A stretch of 64,000 nucleotides of DNA from Acephala macrosclerotiorum (lineage: Eukaryota; Ascomycota; Leotiomycetes; Helotiales; Mollisiaceae), in the NCBI GenBank assembly GCA_014904845.1, contig MU119223.1:186001-250000 (forward strand), read 5' to 3'. The position numbers were made by a program, and so were the translations under genes. Numbering within the stretch: the stretch's first letter is position 1; every line of letters begins with the position of its first letter. The notes beneath the pieces are model-generated. The model was not told the DNA's origin. It did no database searches and worked only from the letters and a program-made list of their open reading frames with translations. Below, piece after piece: positions 33,288 through 43,399 of this stretch.

Positions 33288-34250
33288 ATGGCACTCAAGA
33301 TCCCCACAACCCTCAAACTCACCCAATTGAAACACATAGCATTCAAATGCGGCATCTCATCCTCCGGCACCAAGCCGCTCCTCACCCAACGCCTCTTCGA
33401 TGAAATCGCTTTCGTTCCACGAAATGCCTCCTCCCGAGTACGAATCCTCAGCATCGATATGGGGATTCGGAATCTTGCTTATTGCGTCTTGAACATTCCG
33501 CCGAAACAAACCTCGACCTCGAAGAAGACGGATATCACTCTGCCGTCAATTCTGGCTTGGCATAGGCTAGCAGTATCCTCAGCACCAAAGCAATCTGGAG
33601 ACATAGACACCCCGCCCACGAAAGAAGCTTTCGACCCCGCGACACTGTCGTTAGCTGCCTATACACTTCTACGCGAACGCATGCTCCTAGAAAACCCAAC
33701 ACGTATCCTAATCGAGCGACAACGATTCCGTTCCAATGGCTCAAGACATATCCTAGAATGGACAGTCCGTGTAAACATGTTCGAATCAATCCTCTACGCT
33801 GTATTATGCACGTTAAAAGCAGAAGGTGTATGGAAGGGAGAAGTTAAAGCTATTCAGCCAGGGAAGGTTGGACCTTTTTGGGTTGGGGATGGGAAGGATG
33901 ATGGGGAGGGGAGGTGGAAGATGAGGAATAGTAAGAGTGCGAAGGTGCAGAATAAGGGGGCAAAGATCGACCTGGTGAGGAGATGGCTACTGAGTGGAGA
34001 TATGGTAGTTTTGGGCAGTGAGAGTGTCGAGAATATGGCAGATGCGTACAAGGAGAAGTGGGCTAAGTTGCCGGGTGCGCCGAAGGGGAAAAGGCTAGAC
34101 GCTGAAAGTCGCGAGGAGAAGATAGGGAAGTTGGATGATTTGGCGGATTGTTTGTTGCAGGGAATGGCATGGGTGCAGTGGGAAGAGAACAAGAGGAATG
34201 CATTGAAGCATGGTGTCGAGGTTTTGTTGGAAGATTTATACTCAGGATAA
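33288..34250 (+). CDS. Mitochondrial Holliday junction resolvase, Ydc2/Cce1 family
   Basis: 320 residues in one exon. The N-terminal ~45 residues form a SAP-type DNA-binding motif (LKHIAFKCGISSSGTKPLLTQRL). The RNase H-like nuclease core follows, with acidic residues in order: Asp57 (ILSIDMGIRNLAYC), Glu143 (ILIERQRFRS) and the C-terminal pair in KLDDLADCLLQG near residue 285. This is the Ydc2/Cce1 layout; those enzymes cut four-way junctions in mitochondrial DNA. The basic, hydroxyl-rich N-terminus may double as an import signal. The start used (ATG 33288) overlaps another ATG four bases upstream (ACCATGAATGG) that opens a different, short frame, so initiation would require leaky scanning or reinitiation. 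The codon style changes from C-rich to AG-rich after about residue 185. Confidence 0.9.
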   Translation: MALKIPTTLKLTQLKHIAFKCGISSSGTKPLLTQRLFDEIAFVPRNASSRVRILSIDMGIRNLAYCVLNIPPKQTSTSKKTDITLPSILAWHRLAVSSAPKQSGDIDTPPTKEAFDPATLSLAAYTLLRERMLLENPTRILIERQRFRSNGSRHILEWTVRVNMFESILYAVLCTLKAEGVWKGEVKAIQPGKVGPFWVGDGKDDGEGRWKMRNSKSAKVQNKGAKIDLVRRWLLSGDMVVLGSESVENMADAYKEKWAKLPGAPKGKRLDAESREEKIGKLDDLADCLLQGMAWVQWEENKRNALKHGVEVLLEDLYSG

Positions 34251-34525
34251 TGTTCGACGCCTAGGAGGACAATGACGCGTCTACAAAGTCCTACGAATTA
34301 AGAGAGATCGTTCCCGAGAAGATCCGCAAGTTCCACTCCAGAGGGAGTCGGACATTGAAGGGAAATCAGGTCTAATTGTCCTAAATTCGCTGCTCTTGCC
34401 TGGTATATGCCGTCCTAAATGCCTGTCGCTGCTAGTTGTGTATCCGTTGAAGGTCATATTGCCCGCCTCTACGCCACGAAATCATCCGCCTACTTCTCAT
34501 CTACCATCTCATCAACCAAAGGTGC

Positions 34526-35169
34526 TTATAGCAGATATTGGCCGGCGAAGCCTGCTGCGAGGAGCGCCACAGCGTATTGAGGGGAGTTAGGTCCTGCGCT
34601 GTTGGTGCTAGTGGAGGTGGCAACTGTGCCTGTCGCAGTTCCTGTAGATGAAAATCTGGACCTGGTAGCCTTTGCAGTTGATGAATCACTACCAATAGTA
34701 CCACTATCAGTATAAGCACTTCTAGAACACAGACAATCTGGAGATCCTGAATTGTATACTTGCATCGCAGACTTCCCAGTGCTCGTGGCGGATGACGAAC
34801 TGGAAGTAGAAGAAGGGATAGCCGGAGCAGTCGTTAGAAACATTTATTGAAAGAGAGGCATCAACATACAGATTGTAACAGACGCAGAGGCGAGGCAGGT
34901 AGCGGAGTAGACACTAATAGCAGCAGATTCGGCAGAACTAGAACACTTTTCTGTGATGTTTCCGTACACTTGTGGTTCGAGAGATCCGCAGAGAGCTTTG
35001 AGGTCGGCTGGGTTCAATTGGGCACTGAGCAGCAATTAGCCCTATTCTAGCTTGAAAGGATTCCCAAAGCTTACCCCATAGCAGCAATCAAACAAGCAGG
35101 AGTAGCAATGGTAATGCGTGCCAAGGCTAGAATGACCGTGAAGAAGAAGATCGAAGAAGCATAGATCAT
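34526..35169 (-). CDS. Small secreted Cys-containing, GPI-type surface protein
   Basis: Exon 1 (35169-35075) encodes a signal peptide (MIYASSIFFFTVILALARITIATPAC). A 50-nt intron (35025-35074, GTAAGC donor) joins AAMG-AQLNPADLKALCGSLE. The second exon carries two more Cys (ITEKC, SATC) spaced as in a common fungal secreted family that resembles but is not typical CFEM. The final part is a Ser/Thr-rich stalk and a hydrophobic C-terminus (NSPQYAVALLAAGFAGQYLL) as for a GPI anchor. The intron between TCLASASVTI and the stalk (donor GTATGT at about 34871) is unresolved: the best-looking acceptor (TACTTCCAG) shifts the frame, while acceptors at CTCCAG or GCAAG further on keep it. So total length is uncertain, about 160 residues. 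The protein would sit on the wall or plasma membrane. Confidence 0.6.
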
Positions 35170-35780
35170 GAACTAAAAACTGGAGTATCGTGGGTTTAGA
35201 TTTAAGCTTAACGCGTAGTGGATATTCGATGGGAAGGATGTCGAAGGACGATGGGGTTCAAATGAATGTGGTGTCAAAGGAGTGATCGAAGAAATGCAAG
35301 CAGAATGCTCGACGACGAGATGCAGTGAAGTCAATTGTCGTTGGTCGAAAAGAACGCGATCCTTCTGATGTTCTCCTCGACTTTCTCTTGGCACTTGGCT
35401 CCTAAATGAGGCCTAGCTCACTATACCAAGAAAGACTCCTGCACTGTAGCTTGAGATAAGAAGTCAGGCCCCAGAGTTCTCTGCTTGTAGTGGTCCCACA
35501 TTTGTGACAACAGAGGTAGCATAACGTCTTGAAAAATCGCTCCAGCTGAAAGTCCACCATACGCTTCAACGATCCGAAAAACAGCTAGGGGTTGAACACC
35601 GGATACTTAAGGATATGTTGGAGGCAAGATAGCTTTGTTGCTACATCTTATTTGTGACAATATGTCTCTGGATACTGAGCCAATTCCTTCAGTAGCTCCG
35701 TGCTGTGCAAAGGGTTGTTGTGGCCTCCTCGAGGCATCCGAACTGCCTCTGGTGGTTCATCGTAGGCAATATGTTTCCCT
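35170..35780. other. Intergenic region, nothing recognised
   Basis: Between the start of the GPI-type gene and the stop of SKI8, both on the minus strand. It holds the promoter of the former and the 3' UTR of the latter. Frames reading through SKI8's 3' flank are not supported. Confidence 0.5.
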
Positions 35781-36865
35781 CTAGCCTCCAGTTGCTTCTC
35801 TGTAGAAAGAGATACTCCTGTTGGCTCCAGCTGTAGCAAAAGCCTCACTTCTTCCCGTCTTTGGTAGCCATTTAACACACCACAGCGTCTTCTCCGTCTC
35901 GCTATGAGTAGCCACGCAAGTCCTCTGATCAATAGACCAGACCTTAACCTTGCCATCAAAAGCTCCACTAAGTAGATACTCGCCAGTATCACTCCAGTCG
36001 ACCGAGAAGATCCATGCGGAGTGACCAGTAAGATTGGCCACTTGCTCGCCATGTTGGACATCATACAATCCAATGACCCGGGCGTCTCCAGCAGCTGCAA
36101 GTCGAGTGCCAGCAGGTGAGAATGCTACTGTCCGTACTGGCTTGACAAGTCCTTGACCATGTTAGATACGTAGACAATAGAGCAAGGGGAAATTATACCT
36201 GGCAACGAATAAAGCATCCTTCCAGTGTCATTGTTGAACACATAAACTCCGCCATTCTCATGTCCACTCGCCGTAAACCTCCCATCTCTGCTCATGTCGA
36301 TACACATGCCGAAGCTGCCCTTCGTCTCGTACTCTCTGATCTTTTTTCGTCCATCAACTACATCCCAGACATTGATTCTGCCATCGTAGGTTGTGCTAGC
36401 CAGGAAATGACCATCCTCACTCAACGCAATCGCCCATATTTCGCCAGCCTTGTTTCCATCTACAATCTTGCCCTCTTCTGCCCATTCTCCAGATTCAGAT
36501 ATGCTCCATATCTTCACTTCACCTCCAAACCCTGCGCTGGCTGCGATGCGCCCATTGCGTGAGGTTACGATGTGGTGGCAACCAAGCTTGTGTGCTCCGG
36601 GCAACGTTTGCGAGAGAGGAATCTCTGGTGAGGTCGTGGAATGAACTTTGATGGATGAAGCACCCGAGGCGGAGAGAATTTGGGTATTCGTTACGGCGAG
36701 GGAGAAGATGTCTGTGAGATGAGCTGTGTTGCGTTGTTAAACCTGTTTGGGCTGTGGAGGGGTAGGGAGAGACGGACCATCGTCGACTGTATGCGTTGTG
36801 AGGTATTGTTTAGACTGTGAAGTGATTAGTACGCTCCTTATAGAGGTGGAGAGGGTGAATACCAT
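35781..36865 (-). CDS. SKI8: Ski8/Rec14-type WD40 protein
   Basis: Exons 36865-36863, 36814-36778, 36711-36199 and 36151-35781 give 307 residues. The first coding exon is the ATG alone: it is followed directly by GTATTC, and the acceptor TTCACAG gives M-SKQYLTTHTVDD, the expected Ski8 start. The next join gives DD-DIFSLAVTNTQILSASG. WD repeats follow (SIKVHS, EVKIWSI, RINVWDVVDG, GGVYVFN, VIGLYDV, KVKVWSIDQRTCV), ending SISFYREATGG; this is a seven-bladed propeller. Ski8 holds the Ski2-Ski3-Ski8 complex together for cytoplasmic 3'-5' mRNA decay by the exosome, and in several fungi it also takes part in meiotic double-strand break formation. The gene lies head to tail with bL32m upstream. Confidence 0.88.
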
Positions 36866-37179
36866 TGTCACCGGATCATTAGGTACATGTCAAGCAATTT
36901 TTGCAGATTGTGGTCTGGTGATGTAAGGTGGAAGATTGATAGCTTTGGTGGGGTTGAGGAGCAGATATCAACAACTCTAAAATTCTAACACTCCTCACAC
37001 GAAATCACTATTTTTCATAATGGTCAGGTATTTCCACTTTGTTGTACAGTGTATATGATTTACATGCTCTCCTAGAAAGATATAATCACTTCACAAGTAC
37101 CAATCCTTAACGCCTTGTGCTAATGCAATACAATATCACTACATCCTCACACTCGTCATACCATACACCTGAACTAGCT
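36866..37179. other. Short intergenic region, nothing recognised
   Basis: 314 bp between the SKI8 start and the bL32m stop, same strand. It should contain the SKI8 promoter and 5' leader. No distinctive site is seen. Confidence 0.5.
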
Positions 37180-37667
37180 CTATATATCCTCCGGCTTTTC
37201 TGATGTCGTCTTCTTGTGCTCGTGCACATCTCTTTTTCTGAACATCGCCTTGATTTCTGCAAGAGAGTTAGATAGTCTTTTTTGTTTCAATATTATAAAC
37301 ACGAACCTGCCACACAGTATGGACATAACAGATGTGCTCTCTTAATGTGTCCACAGGCAGAACATTTATTCAAAGAAGTGACATCCTTCATTGCCTTTCC
37401 CGCCAATAGTCTTGATCGCTTCTTCGAGTGCGAGGTCTTCTTCTTGGGTACGGCCTTCAATATCGATTCCCATAGTCCCTCAATAAATCCAGGAACATTC
37501 AGTGATATCGCTGCAGGGATGCCGATCGAGAGAGATGGTAGAAGGGGATGCGAGAGTTGTCGGGAGAAGAGAGTTGTGAATCGCGAGGCATTGGAGATGG
37601 TACGAGTGGAGAATCGAGGTAGAAAAGAGGATAGAACCGACGAGGTTGTAACATGAGCCGCCGCCAT
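37180..37667 (-). CDS. MRPL32: Mitochondrial ribosomal protein bL32m
   Basis: Exon 1 is 37667-37307 and exon 2 is 37256-37180; the intron has a GTTCGT donor. 145 residues. The N-terminal ~70 residues are a Ser/Arg/Leu-rich presequence-like extension, which in yeast is removed by the m-AAA protease. The mature part starts at [20 protein letters not shown], the bL32 signature. A zinc-binding pair CSAC...CPYC follows ([18 protein letters not shown]). Exon 2 supplies the tail [17 protein letters not shown]. It is a large-subunit protein of the mitochondrial ribosome. Confidence 0.9.
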
Positions 37668-37976
37668 TTTCGTAGATGATACGTCGTGAATTGAATCGAA
37701 TCAAGCTCTGCCGGTCAATTGCTCCTGCTCACGAGATACGGCTTTGGCAATTTTGAAGCTTTCAAAATGCTGCAGGGGTACAGGCACTCTAATCTCAAAT
37801 ACGCTTAGCGCCTTTGGTGGCACCTTCTCCTTTTCGAGAGGAACGCGACCACTAATTTTGTGGAGGAAAGATACCCCTTCTCGACAATTCTCTCTGCTAA
37901 CTGCCGTCGACTCCCAACGTTCAACTCCAAGGACTGGAAAGATCGCTCTTTAGTTTAATAGAACATCTCGCACACC
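37668..37976. other. Divergent promoter region, nothing distinctive
   Basis: 309 bp shared by the bL32m gene (minus) and the septin gene (plus), whose start codons face away from each other, so it is a compact bidirectional promoter. No TATA-like sequence is evident. Confidence 0.5.
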
Positions 37977-39134
37977 ATGTCAACCATCCCAATGGACAGA
38001 CACGCTCCCCAGCAGTCGGTGTACCCTCGCAGCCACGTCGGTTTCGACAGCATCACATCACAAATTGAGCGCAAGCTCCTGAAGCGTGGTTTCCAGTTCA
38101 ATGTCATCTGCGTTGGTATGTACAGCTCATCTATATCCCTCTACACCTCTCGCATGCACAGCGCATTAGCTAATTGAGAATTCAAGGTCAAACTGGTCTT
38201 GGGAAGTCTACTTTGATTAACACCATCTTTGCGTCACACCTGATCGACTCGAAAGGAAGGCTCTCTCCCGATGAGCCCGTACGATCTACCACCGAGATTC
38301 AAACAGTTTCGCACATCATCGAGGAGAATGGTGTCCGTTTGAGACTCAACATCGTTGATACCCCAGGTTACGGCGATCAGGTCAACAACGACAGATGCTG
38401 GGACCCAATTGTTAAGTATATTAAGGACCAGCACTCGGCATATCTCCGAAAGGAGCTCACGGCTCAGCGTGAAAGGTATATCCAAGATACTCGCATTCAT
38501 TGCTGCTTGTTCTTCATTCAACCTTCCGGCCATGCGTTGAAGCCAATCGATATTGTGGTCCTGAAGAAGCTCTCAGATGTCGTCAATGTCGTGCCCGTCA
38601 TTGCCAAGTCTGATTCCTTGACATTGGAGGAGCGAAGCGCATTCAAGGAGCGCATAAAGGAGGAGTTCACCTTCCACAACCTGAAGATGTACCCATACGA
38701 CAACGATGAGTTCGATGAGGAAGAACGGGCCTTGAACGCTCAGATTAAGGTTAGTGCTACTATGAAAAAATGTGTACGTTCCTCACTGACATGAACCACA
38801 GAACATCATTCCATTCGCTGTCGTTGGATCTGAGAAGTCAATCATTGTTGGAGGCAAGCAAGTCCGTGGGCGCCAAAACCGATGGGGAGTTATCAACGTC
38901 GAGGATGAGAACCACTGTGAATTTGTCTACCTCAGAAACTTCCTCACCCGTACCCATCTCCAAGATTTGATCGAAACGACCTCGCAGATCCACTACGAGA
39001 CTTTCCGTGCTAAGCAATTGCTGGCCTTGAAGGAGAGCAGTGCTGCGGGTCACCCCAACAGCAGACCAATCAGCCCTGCAGCAGACCGAGAATTGAGCAG
39101 AAACTCTCAACGGGGCGGTATGAACGGCTACTAG
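37977..39134 (+). CDS. CDC10: Septin, Cdc10 type
   Basis: Exons 37977-38115, 38187-38749 and 38802-39134 give 344 residues. It is a GTP-binding filament protein that assembles at septa and necks. Shown by: the polybasic membrane-binding segment before the G domain (ERKLLKRGFQFN), P-loop GQTGLGKS (47-54; the first intron splits its first Gly), switch II DTPGYGD, the specificity motif AKSD, and the septin unique element (VRGRQNRWGVINVEDENHCEFVYLRNFLTRTHLQDL). The opening HVGFDSITSQIERKLLKRGFQFN and the lack of a C-terminal coiled coil point to the Cdc10 group (AspD in Aspergillus), not Cdc3, Cdc11 or Cdc12. The Ser/Pro-rich tail is short. Confidence 0.92.
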
Positions 39135-39605
39135 GAGGTGTTAGGGGCTAGGGAGTGAGGAACGTTGCGATTTTGAGGAAGGATGTTTATGATAGCAAGG
39201 CGATATCTGTGCAAAAGCGACTTTCGGAATTTCCTTGAGCGGGCCGAGGAGAGCATTCATGGCCGCTTAAGCTGGGCTTTACTTTGTCTCTTCGACTTCT
39301 CCATATTTCTCCTTTGCTTAATCACCCTTCTCTGAACAGGAGAATTCAATTCATTTCAATAGTAAAGTCGCAGTCTCCTTTGTGCTATGGCGGTGGGTGG
39401 GATATGTAGATTAGAGCATGAAGCTTTGAACTATATGCTATCGTCCTCTATGCTTCTATGTGCAGTGACCGAATCATGCCTGATATCAGGACCTTCTATT
39501 TGCATGCAAAGCTAATCGCAAGTCCTCTTCTCTTTCCAGACATTGGAGCTTTTGAACACCCCATACACTCCAAGTCAAAATCGCCAGCATCAAGTCGCTC
39601 CTAAC
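39135..39605. other. Convergent 3' flanks, nothing recognised
   Basis: 471 bp between the septin stop and the guanylate kinase stop. It should contain both 3' UTRs. AT-rich toward the middle, with no gene-like frame. Confidence 0.5.
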
Positions 39606-40524
39606 TCAATCCTGAACACTAACCGCTTTACTCGCATCACCAGCTTCCTGATCCTGCGTCCTATCCTTAAATATAAAGCTTTCCAGCTCCTGATAAGCCT
39701 TCTCCAAATCATCATTCACAATAATTAGATTATGTGCCCCAGGTGTCTCAGCATACGCCATCTCGTTCTTGGCTTGTGCAAGACGTTTCTGGATTGATTC
39801 TTCTTTCTCTGTACCCCGGCCTCGGAGTCGGGATTCGAGGACGGTCATTGAGGGGGGTGCGATGAAGACGAAGCGGGCGGAGACTGAAGAGGCTTTGATT
39901 TGTTTTACTCCCTGTTTTGAATACTGGTTAGCCATATGCTAGCACAACTTTGGGAAAGTATGTATGAAAAAGGGTATAAATTAGGAAGAGAGGGGGAAAG
40001 GCAGAGAGGAAAGAAACAAACCTCCATCTCAATATCCAACACAACAACTCTCCCACTCCTCGTCAAATCCTCAATAGTCATCTTACTCGTCCCATACCTA
40101 TTATCCCCAAACTTTGCATTCTCCACAAACTTATTCTCCTCAATCATCTTCTCGAACTCAGACATCGAGATGTAATAGTAATCAACGCCATGTTTCTCTC
40201 CTGGGCGAGGGGAGCGTGTGGTGTGCGATACAGAGGTGCTGAATAGGGAGGGGTGGCGCTCTAGGAGGAGTTTGTAGAGGGTTCCTTTTCCAACGCCCGA
40301 GGGGCCGGATATTACGACTGGGCGGAGGTCGGAGGGGACTTGAGGGGTGTGTTAGTTGTGGTTCTGGGAGGGTTGTGGTGGAGGGGCGGTGGGGAGTTGG
40401 TGTAGGTGGTATTTGGGGACATTGTGGGTTTACCTGGTGCCATTGTGTATTTGCGATGATAGGGAGTGAAGCGCGAGACCCGAGGGAGGATATGAGATAT
40501 GCGGGTAAGTCGGGGAAGAAGCAT
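39606..40524 (-). CDS. GUK1: Guanylate kinase with possible dual start
   Basis: It phosphorylates GMP to GDP with ATP. Exons 40524 (or 40443)-40434, 40338-40022 and 39911-39606. The core begins MAP-VPSDLRPVVISGPSGVGKGTL (Walker A), followed by SVSHTTRSPRPGEKHGVDYYYIS (GMP binding), RYGTSK, VVVLDIEM, ARFVFIAPPS and the lid (RLRGRGTEKEESIQKRL). With ATG 40443 the protein has 210 residues, the normal family length, and its first coding exon is only 10 nt. An in-frame ATG at 40524 adds 27 residues (MLLPRLTRISHILPRVSRF...) that are basic and free of acids, like a mitochondrial presequence. So one gene may make cytosolic and mitochondrial enzyme. The first intron (40339-40433) reads open in another frame and is easily mistaken for coding sequence. 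Confidence 0.9.
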
Positions 40525-40909
40525 GTGGAGGTGAAGGGAAGTGAGGGTTGTGGAAGGGATCCAGACTACTAAATAAATTTTGTGGAGCTCTAGCTTTATC
40601 GAGTTCTTATCGTGACCGCCTTGTCTTTTCAAGCCACTTAGGTTCACTTTTTTTTTAAGTCACGTCTTTTTGATGATGAGTACTTTTGGAAATCTCGGTT
40701 TAGTTTATGGTCGTTATTGTTGAACTCGAGACAAAGACCTATAGGCGTAACTCCCCTTTCCTGTCCGGTTGCCTTCTGACTCCTTCCTGACGCCAAAACT
40801 CCAACAACTGTAGAAGCAACCTCGTAAAGAGTGGGTATTTTGGTAGCAACCTCCTGAACGCCTTTGCAAATATAATTATCTAAACAAAGTACATGCCCTT
40901 TGCCCTCAT
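40525..40909. other. Intergenic region, nothing recognised
   Basis: 385 bp between the guanylate kinase start and the stop of the tetraspan gene, both minus. It should hold the guanylate kinase promoter; a run of T at about 40650 is the only feature. Confidence 0.5.
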
Positions 40910-41892
40910 TCAAATTCTGCTTCTATCAGCAAAAGGATGAGTGACTTGACTGGTCACACTGTACCGTGAAGAAGCACTTCCTGGAATTGGTGGTGGGGCA
41001 GGGTAGTTGTGAGCAATGCCATGGTTATAGGCAGGATGGAGTGCAGTTGGGGGACGTTGGATCTCAGGTGCAACCGGGGAGCTTCGTGATTCCCACGTTT
41101 GGGATTGTTCAGGGTCTTGCATGATTGGCTTCGAGATCGAGAAATTCTTTGGTCGAGTAAGTTTGAAGGGAAAGCGGGATTTACGTCGTTCTTGTTCCTC
41201 GGCAACGTTGTAACTAGGGAGAGGAGACTCGGGGCGGCGAATGGAACCACTTGAGAGGCTGAAAGCCTTTGTGCCGGATGCAGATGAGCTGGGAATCGCT
41301 GCGCCGTCGCTGCGGACTTGTCGACCAGTGATGCCAAGCTTGCTGTCGCAGAAGACGAGGGTCTAAAAGATGTTAGTGAAGCTCCAAAAGTATGGAAGTG
41401 GGTTAGAACGTACAGCAACGATGTTGAAAAAGCCCATGATTGATGTAAGAATACCTCCAGAAATCACAACTCTCCACAGTGGCAGACCGAGGTTCTGGAT
41501 GCTCGTAGCAGGCTTGTTGAGATTTCCCAAGATATTGAAGCCAAGTGCAAACATGGACGAGCCAAGGAAGACAAAACCATGTTCTGGGCTAAGCAAAGGC
41601 CAGTCGCGGGCAAAGTATGATTGGAAGACGTTGAGCTCGGAGACGATGAGGAATATGGAGATGACGCTCGTAATGAAATGGGAGACTCCGTCGAAGAGGT
41701 AGAACTATCAGGAAGGTTAGTAGATGAAGCCGAGAAGTAGAAGGGTAAGGAACGCACGTTAGAAGTCTTGACGGTCATGACAAGCATGATCCAGCTTCCA
41801 ATCGCAACCAGAAGGAGTGAGATAATGTTGAGGACTCGAATGACGTTCAACGTAATGTAGCCTGGACCGGCCAATTTGGATTCGGAAAACAT
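40910..41892 (-). CDS. Tetraspan membrane protein, DUF7598-like, three exons
   Basis: Exons 41892-41758, 41704-41414 and 41362-40910 give 292 residues. Four membrane segments fill the first ~145 residues: VIRVLNIISLLLVAIGSWIMLV, FITSVISIFLIVSELNVF, FVFLGSSMFALGFNILG and VVISGGILTSIMGFFNIVA. Between segments 2 and 3 lies the loop SYFARDWPLLSPEHG, typical of a fungal four-helix family. The remaining ~145 residues are a disordered cytosolic tail rich in Ser, Pro and Arg (RRPESPLPSYNVAEEQERRKSRFPFKL), ending VTHPFADRSRI. All introns are phase 0. An intron in the 5' leader is also likely (41922-41975). The biochemical role is not known; the DUF7598 name is from memory of the family pattern. Confidence 0.75.
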
Positions 41893-43085
41893 AGTGAAGT
41901 TGTATTAATAGACTTGGGTTCCTGCAAAAGGTCAGTACGTTTAGCAGAATCAAGGGAGAGAAGAGGCGCACTTACTAGTCTTTGAATGGAGTCTTTGAAT
42001 GGAGTCTTTGAAATTGTTGTAGAAACGGTATGACTTGACTGCCTGCAGTAGAAGAGACTCGATGGTGGTTTGGAAGTTGGAAAGGTTGGAAAGATCGAAA
42101 TTGGGAACGAAAGGAATATTCACGAAGGGATCGAGTGTTAAGAGTATTAAATACAGAAACAATAACTATTGATGAGGAAGAAAGTCATTCATTGTCGACG
42201 TGCACAATGACAAGAGAGTTCGCGAGTGACAATAGGAAGCAAGAAAGTACAAGGGACTGAGGGACCTTAAGAGTGAATCACGACAATAAGAAGGTCTCGC
42301 CTTTGAGACCAGAAATTTGACCCCTTCAGGTGAATTCACTGTGGGGATCTCGTGTCTTTGTTCCAGGAACTTAGCGTTCGTCCCCTTTCAACGAATAATG
42401 TTCGTGTCAAAAGACCGTTCCTCGACCAAGCGGAAGTGCTTCAGGCGCGAAGGTAAATTCCCAAGTTTCGAAAAACAACTGGATGAAAGACCCACGTTTG
42501 ATAGGAGACTGCCGCTGGAACTGTGGGAGCCTCAAAATAAGGCTCGTACATCTGTAGCGTCGCACGACCTTGATGTCGCAGTCGAGAAGGGAGAAATGGG
42601 TGGTGAACAGCAATCGTCCAGGCCTCAGATCTGCTATTCTCGTCCAATAAGGACGCTAACAAGCGCTTGCATAAGGAGAAGATGTTTGGAGCGCTTGTTC
42701 TCGCATCCAATTCATTGGCCCAAACGTGCTGTCGCGATGTTTCATGTCCATCTCTTCCACACGCGAATCAAAGTATAGGCAAGGTTTTCGCGGTATTTCA
42801 AGAAACTCGAGAAAAGCTCCGAGCAGAAGCGCGATGTGGTGGTTGTGATGCTATTCGAGACTTTGAGGACTGATGTGGTCTGGGATATTCAGAACGAAAA
42901 GCTTGAGGATGTCTTTGCCCAGTGTGATTGGCCGTCGAGCCGATCTTTCCCGGGAGGTCTAAGCCTCCTTTCTTTCTTCTCATCAGCCTCGGGCCTGGAC
43001 TTGACAAAATAAAGCCACGCAGGCAAAGAAATCTTCCAAAAATCTCTCGGAGAATCGCGGACACTTCAAGAATACATCTGTCAAG
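41893..43085. other. Divergent intergenic region with leader intron and 13-bp repeats
   Basis: 1.2 kb between the tetraspan start (minus) and the SERF start (plus). Near the former it holds a probable leader intron (41922-41975; donor GTAAGT, acceptor TTTTGCAG on the minus strand) and the 13-bp tandem repeats just beyond it. The frames at 42317-42873 have no recognisable product. Confidence 0.5.
41978..42012. repeat. 13-bp tandem repeat (2.7 copies)
   Basis: GTCTTTGAATGGA occurs twice exactly (41978-41990 and 41991-42003), followed by GTCTTTGAA. It lies two bases outside the probable leader-intron donor of the tetraspan gene, so it is in its 5' UTR exon or promoter. Confidence 0.85.
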
Positions 43086-43399
43086 ATGGCTAGAGGAAAC
43101 CAGAGAGACAAGGCTCGCGAGGCGAACCAGAAGAAGATGGCTGAGCAGGTACGGTTGTTCTCTGCGCTGAGCACCGTCGATGAATGGTTATGCTGACCGC
43201 ATCTTCTCTTTGCAGAAGAAAGCCAACTCCATGTCTGGATCTGAGATGCAGCGCGAGAAGGAGAAGGTCGCAGCAAAGATGAGAGAGAAGCAGGCTGCTG
43301 GTACGTCTTTGGCGCAACCACATTCATGAAGTTCTAGATACTGATCCTTCTGCAGCTGATGCGAAAAAAGCCGCAGAGGCCGCCGCTGGCAAGAAATAG
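43086..43399 (+). CDS. SERF/4F5 family small protein
   Basis: Exons 43086-43148, 43216-43300 and 43356-43399 give only 63 residues. The opening MARGNQRDKAREANQKKM is the diagnostic 4F5 motif, followed by QKKANSMSGSEMQREKEKVAAKM and an Ala/Lys tail ending AAAGKK. The whole protein is highly charged and probably disordered or helical. Human SERF1/2 and worm MOAG-4 of this family promote amyloid aggregation and bind nucleic acids; the fungal role is less clear. The start has a strong context (TCAAGATGGC). It is too short and too split to appear in a frame search. Confidence 0.9.

Noticed and set aside
39936..40175. Plus-strand frame across guanylate kinase
   Set aside because: Antisense shadow and partly the 39912-40021 intron.
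42317..42873. Plus-strand frames between the tetraspan and SERF genes
   Set aside because: Composition is random-like, there are no plausible splice partners, and minus-strand frames of equal length overlap.
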